Shown in pieces: positions 1 through 7,921 of a stretch of DNA of 64,000 nucleotides. The DNA comes from Acidovorax sp. RAC01. GTDB taxonomy: Bacteria > Pseudomonadota > Gammaproteobacteria > Burkholderiales > Burkholderiaceae_C. Position 1 is the stretch's first letter, and every line of letters starts with the position of its first letter. The translations under genes and the position numbers were made by a program. The notes below the pieces were generated by a model, which saw only the letters and a program-made list of their open reading frames with translations, did no database searches and had not been told where the DNA came from. Location of the stretch: NCBI RefSeq assembly GCF_001714725.1, contig NZ_CP016447.1, forward strand, positions 744,001-808,000, given 5' to 3'.

Positions 1-609
1 GCAGCCCTTGACCAGGCGCGCCATCTCGGCCTCGGTGTCGGGGGTCAGCACCACAAAGGGGTATTCCACACGCCAGTCGGTGGCGTCGGTCACGTGGCTC
101 ACGCGCGAGAGGCCGTCGAACTTGATGTTGTCCTTGGCCGTGAGGCGGCCCAGCGTCTTTTGCACCTGGCGGCGCAGCTGCGTGGCCTGCTCGAAGGTGG
201 CGTTGAACTCGGCCACCGCACGGCTGGCGGCGGTGACCAGCTCGCCCACCAGGCGGTCACGCCCGGCATCGTCGGCGGGGGTGCGGCGCTTTTCGATCTC
301 GCCCAGGCGGTGCTGCAGGGCATCGACCAGCATCTTGCGGCGGGCGGGGTTGTCCAGCAGGTCGTCCTGCAGGTACGGGTTGCGCTGCACCACCCAGATG
401 TCGCCCAGCACCTCGTACAGCATGCGGGCGGATCGGCCAGTGCGGCGCTCCTTGCGCAACTGGTCCAGCAGGTCCCATGCGGGCATTCCCAGCAGCCGGA
501 TCACGATCTCCCGGTCGGAGAATGACGTGTAGTTGTAGGGAATCTCGCGCAGACGCACGGGCTCGGCGGCCTGCGTTTTCAGGGCAGCCAACGCTATCGG
601 AACATTCAT
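1..609 (-). CDS. FAD/FMN-binding oxidoreductase with N-terminal DUF3683 region (5' part only)
   Basis: The gene enters from the left edge; its first 203 codons are present and the rest lies outside the window. The start is the ATG at 609, giving [13 protein letters not shown]. The visible part ([21 protein letters not shown], then a charged helical stretch) resembles the N-terminal region of the roughly 1,300-residue FAD-linked oxidases of Burkholderiales that join a DUF3683-like segment to a lactate/glycolate-oxidase-like FAD domain. The FAD and iron-sulfur parts are not visible, so substrate and cofactor cannot be checked. It runs in the same direction as serA, 190 bp downstream of it. Identification rests on recall of the family and neighbourhood. 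Confidence 0.7.
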   Translation of the reverse strand, partial: MNVPIALAALKTQAAEPVRLREIPYNYTSFSDREIVIRLLGMPAWDLLDQLRKERRTGRSARMLYEVLGDIWVVQRNPYLQDDLLDNPARRKMLVDALQHRLGEIEKRRTPADDAGRDRLVGELVTAASRAVAEFNATFEQATQLRRQVQKTLGRLTAKDNIKFDGLSRVSHVTDATDWRVEYPFVVLTPDTEAEMARLVKGC

Positions 610-740
610 GGGATCAACCTGGGTCGGCGCGAAGCGCCCTCGTGCCTTGGGGCCGAAATTTTATGCCACGCCCCCCGCAGCCGCTCCCCGGACGCGGGTG
701 CCAGTCCAGCTCGCAGGGCCTTGGACGCAGAACTTCACAC

Positions 741-800
741 AAAACAGGGCTCCAGCGCTTGCTGCGCCAATGCCCGCAGCTACCATTTCAGGAGCAAATT
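741..800 (+). repeat. Dispersed two-hairpin intergenic repeat, copy 1
   Basis: A degenerate copy of a roughly 60 bp element found ten times in the window. It has the AGCGCTTG core (754-761) followed by an AGCTA...GCAA tail. It sits just past the 3' end of serA and touches its stop codon, in the gap before the oxidase gene. Confidence 0.6.
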
Positions 801-2028
801 AAAACAGTACACGGCTGCGCAGCGTGCCCGCCACCTGCGCGAGCTTGTCCAGCGCCAGGTCGGACGAGGCGGCGTCAATGTCGATCACCACGTAGCCTAT
901 CTTCTCGTTGGTCTGCAGGTACTGGGCCGAGATATTGATGGCGTTGTCCGAAAAGATGCGGTTGATCTCGGACAGCACGCCCGGCACGTTGCGGTGGATG
1001 TGCAGCAGGCGGTGCTTGCCCGGGTGGGCCGGCAGCGCCACCTCGGGGAAGTTGACCGACGACGTGCTGGTGCCGTTGTCGCTGTACTTCACCAGCTTTT
1101 CCGCCACTTCAAGGCCAATGTTGGCCTGCGCCTCCATGGTGGAGCCGCCAATGTGCGGCGTGAGGATGACGTTGTCGAGCCCGCGCAGCGGCGAGATGAA
1201 CTCGTCCTTGTTGGTGCGGGGCTCCACGGGAAAGACATCGATGGCCGCCCCCAGCAGCTTGCCCGCGCGCAGGGCTTCGGCCAGCGGGTCGATCTCGACC
1301 ACCGTGCCGCGTGCGGCATTGATGAGGATGCCGCCCGGCTTCATGGCGGCAATCTCGGCCGCGCCGATCATCCACTGGGTGGACGGCAGCTCGGGCACAT
1401 GCAGGCTGACCACATCGCTCTGGCCCAGCAGGTCGTGCAGGCTGTGCACCTGCCGCGCATTGCCCAGCGGCAGCTTGTTGACCACATCAAAAAACGCCAC
1501 ATGCATGCCCATGGCTTCAGCCAGCACCGACAACTGGGTGCCGATGGAGCCGTAGCCGACGATGCCCAGCGTCTTGCCGCGGATCTCGTACGCGTTGTCG
1601 GCCGACTTGAGCCAGCCGCCACGGTGCGCCACGGCGTTCTTTTCGGGTATGCCGCGCATCAGCAGGATGGCTTCGGCCAGCACGAGTTCGGCCACCGAGC
1701 GGGTGTTGGAGTACGGCGCGTTGAAGACGGCGATGCCGCGCTCGCGCGCCGCGTTCAGGTCCACCTGGTTGGTGCCGATGCAAAAGCAGCCGACGGCCAC
1801 CAGCTTGCCGGCGTGCGCAAACACGTCTTCGGTCAGCTGGGTGCGCGAGCGGATGCCCACGAAATGCACATCGGCAATCTTGCGCTTGAGTTCGTCGTCG
1901 GGCAGCGCACCGGCCACCGTCTCGATCTGCGTGTAACCCGCAGATCGGATCACATCGACGGCGGACGGGTGGATGCCCTCCAGCAGCAGAAACTTGATCT
2001 TGTTCTTGTCCAGCGAATTGGTGGCCAT
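799..2028 (-). CDS. serA: D-3-phosphoglycerate dehydrogenase
   Basis: Oxidises 3-phosphoglycerate to 3-phosphohydroxypyruvate with NAD, the first committed step of serine synthesis in the cytoplasm. The 409-residue length matches E. coli SerA (410). The Rossmann motif GYGSIG is at 158-163. The catalytic triad residues R240, E269 and H292 fall at the same numbers as in E. coli. A C-terminal ACT domain begins near HRNVPGVLSEINRIF, so allosteric serine inhibition is likely. The ATG at 2028 (MATNSLDK) was chosen because the 21 residues before it are non-conserved and Arg-rich. It is divergent from ugpB. A degenerate repeat copy covers its stop codon. Confidence 0.95.
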   Translation of the reverse strand: MATNSLDKNKIKFLLLEGIHPSAVDVIRSAGYTQIETVAGALPDDELKRKIADVHFVGIRSRTQLTEDVFAHAGKLVAVGCFCIGTNQVDLNAARERGIAVFNAPYSNTRSVAELVLAEAILLMRGIPEKNAVAHRGGWLKSADNAYEIRGKTLGIVGYGSIGTQLSVLAEAMGMHVAFFDVVNKLPLGNARQVHSLHDLLGQSDVVSLHVPELPSTQWMIGAAEIAAMKPGGILINAARGTVVEIDPLAEALRAGKLLGAAIDVFPVEPRTNKDEFISPLRGLDNVILTPHIGGSTMEAQANIGLEVAEKLVKYSDNGTSTSSVNFPEVALPAHPGKHRLLHIHRNVPGVLSEINRIFSDNAINISAQYLQTNEKIGYVVIDIDAASSDLALDKLAQVAGTLRSRVLF

Positions 2029-2100
2029 GCTTGCTCGCGTTGGTAAGGAATGAACACGGCCGTCGCGCAGGCGACAGCCGTCAGGAGTCATCCTTCACTA

Positions 2101-2127
2101 TGCACCAAGATTGGTGCAATGCACCAA
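2101..2127. promoter_or_regulatory. Alternating inverted half-sites (NtrC-like) between serA and ugpB
   Basis: Three TGCACCAA half-sites alternate in orientation. TGCACCAA-GA-TTGGTGCA (2101-2118) is a perfect palindrome, and TTGGTGCA-A-TGCACCAA (2111-2127) is a second one sharing its middle half. The half-site resembles NtrC operators (TGCACC-N5-GGTGCA), but the first palindrome has a six-base gap instead of five. It lies 73 bp before the serA start and about 190 bp before ugpB. Confidence 0.5.
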
Positions 2128-2158
2128 AACCTTGCAGGTTTGGGTGAATGGCTCAAGA

Positions 2159-2180
2159 CAGTCACAAAAGCGTCACAATC
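2159..2180 (+). promoter_or_regulatory. Pho-box-like direct repeat upstream of ugpB
   Basis: CAGTCAC-AAAA-GCGTCAC-AATC has two seven-base repeats with an 11-base period and an A-rich spacer, the layout of a PhoB site (CTGTCAT-N4-CTGTCAT). It is 138 bp upstream of ugpB; ugp is PhoB-controlled in E. coli. A further single CTGTCAC occurs at 2255-2261. No convincing -10 box was identified. Confidence 0.45.
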
Positions 2181-2317
2181 GCACCCCCTGCAGGTACCCC
2201 AAGGGGTTTTCCCCGGTTGTGACTCTGCCGGTGCCATGCGACAACGACACACCACTGTCACACGGGCTGCCCAACATGCGGCCTTTGTGCTTTTCGTCAT
2301 CCTCGAAGGAAACATTC

Positions 2318-3628
2318 ATGCAATTCAAGCATCTGGCGCTCTCGGCCGCCGTCGCACTCTCCGTCTGCGCCCCCGTGCAGGCACAGCAGGTAGAAATCCA
2401 GTGGTGGCACTCGATGAGCGCCGCCCTGGGCGACTGGGTCAACGACCTGGCCAAGCAATACAACGCCAGCCAGACCCAGTACAAGGTCGTGCCCACGTAC
2501 AAGGGCACCTATGACGAATCCATGACCGGTGCCATCGCCGCGTTCCGCGCCGGCAATGCGCCGCACATCCTGCAGGTCTACGAAGTGGGCACCGCCACCA
2601 TGATGGCCAGCAAGGGCGCCATCGTGCCCGTGGCCAAGGTGCTCAACGACGGTGGGTTCAAGTTCGACCCCACCGAGTACGTCTCGGCCGTGGCCGGTTA
2701 CTACACGGCCCCCAACGGCCAGATGCTGAGCTACCCGCTCAACAGCTCCACCACCATCTTCTATTACAACAAGGACGCCTTCAAGAAGGCTGGCCTGGAC
2801 GCCGAAAAGCCCCCCACCACCTGGCCCGAAGTGTTCGCGGCCGCCTCCAAGCTCAAGGCCAGCGGCCACAGCTGCCCGTTCACCACCAGCTGGATCAGCT
2901 GGACGCAGCTGGAAAGCTTCTCGCTGTGGCACAACACGCTGTTCGCGTCCAAGAACAACGGTTTTGACGGTGCCGATGCCCAGCTGCAGATCAACACCCC
3001 GCTGCACGTGCGCCACTTCGAGAACCTGGCCAAGGCTTCCAAGGAAGGCAGCTTTGTGTACAAGGGCCGCGGCAACGCAGCCGACGCATCGTTCCCGTCG
3101 GGCGAATGCGCCATGATCACGGGCTCGTCGGGCCTGTATGCCCGCGTGGCCAAGGAAGCCAAGTTTGCCTACGGCATCTCCACGCTGCCGTACTACCAGG
3201 ACGTGAAGGGTGCGCCGCAGAACACCGCCATCGGTGGTGCCAGCCTGTGGGTGATGGCCGGCAAGAAGCCCGCCGAGTACAAGGGCGTGGCCGACTTCCT
3301 GAACTTCCTGAACGACACCAAGGTGCAGGCCGCCAGCCACCAGCGCACCGGCTACCTGCCTGTGACCACCGGCGCCTTCAAGCTGACCGATGCGTCGGGC
3401 TTCTACCAGAAGAACCCCGGCACCGACGTGGCCGTGACGCAGATGATCCGCAAGGCCACCGACAAGTCGCGCGGCATCCGCCTGGGCAACTTCGTGCAGA
3501 TCCGCTCGATCATCGACGAGGAAACCGAACAGATCTGGGCTGGCAAGAAGTCGCCCAAGGAAGCGCTGGACACGGCCGTGACCCGCGGTAACGAGCAACT
3601 GGCCCGTTTCGCCCGCGCCAACAAGTAA
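2318..3628 (+). CDS. ugpB: sn-glycerol-3-phosphate ABC transporter, periplasmic binding protein
   Basis: Periplasmic receptor that delivers glycerol-3-phosphate or glycerophosphodiesters to the UgpAE channel. The protein is 436 residues (E. coli 438). It starts with a Sec signal peptide (MQFKHLALSAAVALSV...), probably cleaved after VQA near residue 22, and the mature part opens VEIQWWHSMSAALG as in UgpB. The ATG at 2318 is used because it begins the signal peptide and has a GAAGGA Shine-Dalgarno at 2305-2310; the reading frame is open further upstream without signal-like sequence. It is first in ugpB-A-E-C-Q. A strong terminator follows it, suggesting more binding protein than permease is made. 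Confidence 0.95.
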   Translation: MQFKHLALSAAVALSVCAPVQAQQVEIQWWHSMSAALGDWVNDLAKQYNASQTQYKVVPTYKGTYDESMTGAIAAFRAGNAPHILQVYEVGTATMMASKGAIVPVAKVLNDGGFKFDPTEYVSAVAGYYTAPNGQMLSYPLNSSTTIFYYNKDAFKKAGLDAEKPPTTWPEVFAAASKLKASGHSCPFTTSWISWTQLESFSLWHNTLFASKNNGFDGADAQLQINTPLHVRHFENLAKASKEGSFVYKGRGNAADASFPSGECAMITGSSGLYARVAKEAKFAYGISTLPYYQDVKGAPQNTAIGGASLWVMAGKKPAEYKGVADFLNFLNDTKVQAASHQRTGYLPVTTGAFKLTDASGFYQKNPGTDVAVTQMIRKATDKSRGIRLGNFVQIRSIIDEETEQIWAGKKSPKEALDTAVTRGNEQLARFARANK

Positions 3629-3687
3629 GCAGACCACCGCAGTGCCTGCGGGTGCTGACAGGCCTTGAAGCCGGTCAGCACCAAAAG

Positions 3688-3738
3688 CCCGCCGCCCCGT
3701 CAGCCAACATGGTTCACGGGCGGCGGGTTGTCTTTTTT
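3688..3738 (+). terminator. Intrinsic terminator/attenuator between ugpB and ugpA
   Basis: A ten-base perfect stem (CCCGCCGCCC at 3688-3697 with GGGCGGCGGG at 3718-3727) is followed by TTGTCTTTTTT. It lies 60 bp after the ugpB stop and before ugpA, so it probably attenuates read-through into the permease genes. Confidence 0.8.
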
Positions 3739-3834
3739 GCCACAGGGCCGCCGGGGTAACCCACCCCGGCCCGCCGTTGGCAACGGCCCCGGTGAGGACT
3801 GGCATGCGCAGGGGCTTTTTTTGAGAGTGTGGAC

Positions 3835-4716
3835 ATGGAAAAACGCGTTCTATTTCGCTCGGCATGGCTGCCGTGGGTGCTTCTGGCACCCCAGCTGGTC
3901 ATCATCAGCGTCTTCTTTTTCTGGCCGGCAGGCCAGGCCCTGGTGCAGTCGTTCCAGATGCAGGACTCCTTCGGCTTCTCGCGGGAATGGGTGGGGTTTG
4001 CCAACTTCCGCGACCTGTTCCAGGACCCGGGCTACCTCGCATCCTTCAAGACCACGGCGTTCTTCTCGATCCTGGTGGCGGTGAGCGGTATTTCGCTGTC
4101 GCTTTTCCTGGCCATCTTTGCCGACCGCATCATCAAGGGCGCGCTGGTCTACAAGACCGCGCTGCTGCTGCCCTACGCGGTGGCCCCTGCGGTGGCCGGT
4201 GTGCTGTGGATGTTCATGTTCTCGCCATCGCTCGGTGTGGTGGCCTACATGCTGCGCCAGACCGGATTTGACTGGAACCACATGCTCAACTCCGACCACG
4301 CCATGGCGCTGATCGTGATTGCTGCCGTGTGGAAGCAGATCTCGTACAACTTCCTGTTCTTCCTGGCGGGCCTGCAGTCCATCCCCAAGTCGCTCATCGA
4401 AGCCGCCGCGATTGACGGCGCCGGCCCCTGGCGCCGGTTCTGGAGCATCCAGTTCCCGCTGCTGTCGCCCACCACGTTCTTCCTGCTGGTGATCAACGTG
4501 GTGTATGCCTTCTTTGACACGTTTGCCATCGTGGATGCCACCACGCAGGGCGGCCCGGGGCGCGACACCGCCATCCTGGTCTACAAGGTCTACCACGACG
4601 GTTTCAAGGCCATGGACATGGGCGGATCGGCCGCGCAGTCGGTGGTGCTGATGGCCATCGTGGTCGTGCTCACGGTGATCCAGTTCCGCTACGTTGAGAA
4701 GAAAGTCCAATATTGA
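3835..4716 (+). CDS. ugpA: sn-glycerol-3-phosphate ABC transporter, permease UgpA
   Basis: Inner-membrane channel subunit paired with UgpE. The 293 residues (E. coli 295) begin MEKRVLFRSAWLPWVLLAP and contain about six membrane helices. The EAA loop is seen at IEAAAIDGAGPWRRFWSIQFPLL, the cytoplasmic site that docks the ATPase UgpC. The ATG at 3835 is preferred over an in-frame GTG two codons earlier. It follows ugpB after a terminator-containing gap and is separated from ugpE by a repeat element. Confidence 0.93.
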   Translation: MEKRVLFRSAWLPWVLLAPQLVIISVFFFWPAGQALVQSFQMQDSFGFSREWVGFANFRDLFQDPGYLASFKTTAFFSILVAVSGISLSLFLAIFADRIIKGALVYKTALLLPYAVAPAVAGVLWMFMFSPSLGVVAYMLRQTGFDWNHMLNSDHAMALIVIAAVWKQISYNFLFFLAGLQSIPKSLIEAAAIDGAGPWRRFWSIQFPLLSPTTFFLLVINVVYAFFDTFAIVDATTQGGPGRDTAILVYKVYHDGFKAMDMGGSAAQSVVLMAIVVVLTVIQFRYVEKKVQY

Positions 4717-4718
4717 TG

Positions 4719-4812
4719 CACCCCCTGAGTCGCTTCGCGCCTTCCCCCTCCAGGGGGACGCCGCCCTCACTGCGGGGCGGCCCTTGCTTGGCGGCCCTCG
4801 CCTATGGCGCGC
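4719..4812 (+). repeat. CCCCCTGAG-type GC-rich intergenic repeat, copy 1 (ugpA-ugpE)
   Basis: It begins CACCCCCTGAGTCGCTTCGC, has a TCCCCCTCCAGGGGGA hairpin, and ends with the block GCGGGGCGGCCCTTGCT. The same opening and closing blocks recur at 6869-6980 after ugpC. It fills most of the gap between ugpA and ugpE. Confidence 0.7.
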
Positions 4813-4857
4813 CCTTTCCAAGCGCCTGGGGCCATGCAACGTTCCTGAAAGAGTCCA

Positions 4858-5709
4858 ATGGTTGAACGTAGTCCGTATCTCACCGCGTTCTCGCACCTCA
4901 TCATGGTGCTGGGCGTGATCATCGTCGGCTTCCCGCTGTACCTGGCGTTCGTGGCGTCCACCCACACCGCGCAGGACATCGTGCAGGCCCCCATGCCGCT
5001 GCTGCCGGGCAGCAACTTCTGGCAGACCTACCGCGACACGCTGTTTGGTGGCGGCGCGGGCGCTGGCTCCACTGCGCCGGTGGCGCACATGATGTGGGTG
5101 AGCTTTGTCACCGCCATGGTCATCACCATCGGCAAGATCGCGATCTCGCTGCTGTCGGCGTTTGCCATCGTGTACTTTCGCTTTCCGTTCAAGGGCATCT
5201 GCTTCTGGCTCATCTTCATCACCCTGATGCTGCCGGTGGAAGTGCGCATTGGGCCCACCTACCAGGTGGTGTCCGACCTGGGCATGCTCAACAGCTACGC
5301 GGGCCTCACGGTGCCGCTGATCGCATCGGCCACGGCCACGTTTTTGTTCCGGCAGTTTTTCCTCACGGTGCCGGACGAACTGGTGGAAGCCGCCCGCGTG
5401 GACGGCGCAGGCCCCATGCGCTTTTTCAAGGACATTCTGGTGCCGCTGTCGCGCACGTCGATTGCCGCGCTGTTCGTCATCCAGTTCATCTACGGCTGGA
5501 ACCAGTACCTGTGGCCGCTGCTGGTGACCACGTCGGAGGACATGTACCCCGTGGTGATCGGCATCAAGCGGATGATTGCTGGCGGTGATTCGGGCAACGA
5601 ATGGAACATCGTCATGGCAACCGCCCTGCTGGCCATGCTGCCGCCCGCCCTGGTGGTGGTGCTGATGCAGCGCTGGTTCGTCAAGGGCCTGGTCGATACC
5701 GAGAAATAA
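4858..5709 (+). CDS. ugpE: sn-glycerol-3-phosphate ABC transporter, permease UgpE
   Basis: Second channel subunit of the Ugp importer. The 283 residues (E. coli 281) start [19 protein letters not shown] and have six predicted membrane helices. The EAA loop is at [22 protein letters not shown]. The motif [13 protein letters not shown] near the C-terminus is typical of this permease group. The start ATG at 4858 has only a weak GAAAGAG ribosome site. The 141 bp gap before it carries a GC-rich repeat and the gap after it a different, AT-rich repeat. Confidence 0.93.
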   Translation: MVERSPYLTAFSHLIMVLGVIIVGFPLYLAFVASTHTAQDIVQAPMPLLPGSNFWQTYRDTLFGGGAGAGSTAPVAHMMWVSFVTAMVITIGKIAISLLSAFAIVYFRFPFKGICFWLIFITLMLPVEVRIGPTYQVVSDLGMLNSYAGLTVPLIASATATFLFRQFFLTVPDELVEAARVDGAGPMRFFKDILVPLSRTSIAALFVIQFIYGWNQYLWPLLVTTSEDMYPVVIGIKRMIAGGDSGNEWNIVMATALLAMLPPALVVVLMQRWFVKGLVDTEK

Positions 5710-5714
5710 GCATC

Positions 5715-5768
5715 AAAACAGCCTTCAACGCTTGATTCATAAGCGTTTATTGCTATCAAATTAATACC
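5715..5768 (+). repeat. Dispersed two-hairpin intergenic repeat, copy 2 (ugpE-ugpC)
   Basis: The core ACGCTTGATTCATAAGCGT forms the first hairpin (ACGCTT/AAGCGT) and is followed by GCTATCAAATTAATA. It lies within the ugp operon between two co-directional genes. Confidence 0.75.
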
Positions 5769-5863
5769 TACCGTGCACACCAGCCCTCTGAACAACGCCC
5801 TGCCCTGCGCCGCCTGGCGTGGCACCGCCGGGCTGGCTGCCACGGTCCACACCCTCTGAAATC

Positions 5864-6868
<1,005 letters not shown>

Positions 6869-6980
6869 CAACCCCCTGAGCGGCTGCGCTGCTTTCCCCT
6901 TCTCTCGGCTGCGCCGGGAAGGGAGACGACGCCCTCGATGCGGGGCGGCCCTTTCTCGGCGTCCCGCGCCTGGGTCCGCG
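6869..6980 (+). repeat. CCCCCTGAG-type GC-rich intergenic repeat, copy 2 (ugpC-ugpQ)
   Basis: It begins CAACCCCCTGAGCGGCTGCGC immediately after the ugpC stop and ends with the shared block GCGGGGCGGCCCTTTCTCGGCG. It matches the element between ugpA and ugpE in both conserved blocks, with a different hairpin in between. Confidence 0.7.
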
Positions 6981-7027
6981 CCAGTGTCCACAGCAGCGCG
7001 CCGCGCACACTACAAGGCAATTTGACG

Positions 7028-7798
7028 ATGACCGCCCCCTGGCCCTACCCCCGCTGGATCGCCCACCGTGGTGCCGGCAAGCTGGCCCCTGAAAACACAC
7101 TGGCCGCCTTCCGCCTCGGCGCGCAGCACGGCTACCGCATGTTCGAGTGCGATGCCAAGCTCAGCAGCGACGGCGTGGTCTTTCTGATGCACGACGCCAC
7201 GCTGGACCGCACCACCAACGGTGTGGCGGCCCTGGGCAGCAGCGCCAGCCCCACGGGCGGTGACCACCCCTGGAGCACGCTGGCGCAGCTCGATGCCGGT
7301 GGCTGGCATTCCAGGGCCTACGCGGGCGAGCCCTTGCCCACACTGGAAAACCTGGCGCGCTACTGCATTGCCAACGGGTTTTTCCTCAACATCGAGATCA
7401 AGCCCACCCCGGGCCACGACGAGGCCACGGGCCGGGCCGTGGGCGCGCTGTCGGCGCGGCTGTGGCAGGGCCAGGCCGTGCCGCCGCTGTTTTCGTCGTT
7501 CAAGCCCGACGCGCTGGCCGGCGCACGCGCCACCGCACCGCACATTCCGCGCGCGCTGCTGCTCGACACGCTGTGGGATGGCTGGGCCGCCGTGGCGCAG
7601 CAACTGGATTGCGTAGCCATCGTCTGCAACCATGCACTGTGGGATGCGGCCCTGGTCACGCAGGTGCACGCCGCCGGCATGCGCGCGCTGAGCTACACCG
7701 TGAACGATGACTGGGCGGCACAGCGCCTGATCGACCTGGGCACCGACGGGATCATCACCGACCGTGTGGACCTGTTCAGCCCGGCTGCGGGCGGCTGA
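7028..7798 (+). CDS. ugpQ: Glycerophosphodiester phosphodiesterase (cytoplasmic, UgpQ type)
   Basis: Hydrolyses glycerophosphodiesters to glycerol-3-phosphate and an alcohol, acting on what the Ugp transporter brings in. The 256-residue length fits UgpQ (247 in E. coli) and there is no signal peptide, which argues against the periplasmic GlpQ type. GDPD motifs are HRGAGKLAPENT near the N-terminus, HDATLDRTTNG, and an EIKP metal-site segment (FLNIEIKPTPG). The start is the ATG at 7028 (MTAPWPYPRWIAHRGAG). Last gene of the apparent ugp operon. Confidence 0.92.
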   Translation: MTAPWPYPRWIAHRGAGKLAPENTLAAFRLGAQHGYRMFECDAKLSSDGVVFLMHDATLDRTTNGVAALGSSASPTGGDHPWSTLAQLDAGGWHSRAYAGEPLPTLENLARYCIANGFFLNIEIKPTPGHDEATGRAVGALSARLWQGQAVPPLFSSFKPDALAGARATAPHIPRALLLDTLWDGWAAVAQQLDCVAIVCNHALWDAALVTQVHAAGMRALSYTVNDDWAAQRLIDLGTDGIITDRVDLFSPAAGG

Positions 7799-7921
7799 GG
7801 CCCAGCCTCCCAGGCTGCATCGCCAGCCCCCATCCGGGTCTGCGCTGCCCCCTCCCAGCCGGTGGCCCGCAGCTCTACAGTTTGTTAACTGCACCGGCCC
7901 GGCGGGCTCGACAATCGCCGG

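Noticed and set aside
2101..2118. A canonical NtrC/sigma-54 control region for ugpB
   Set aside because: Spacing in the palindrome is one base too long and I found no -24/-12 (TGGCAC-N5-TTGC) element between it and ugpB; kept only as an unassigned palindrome.
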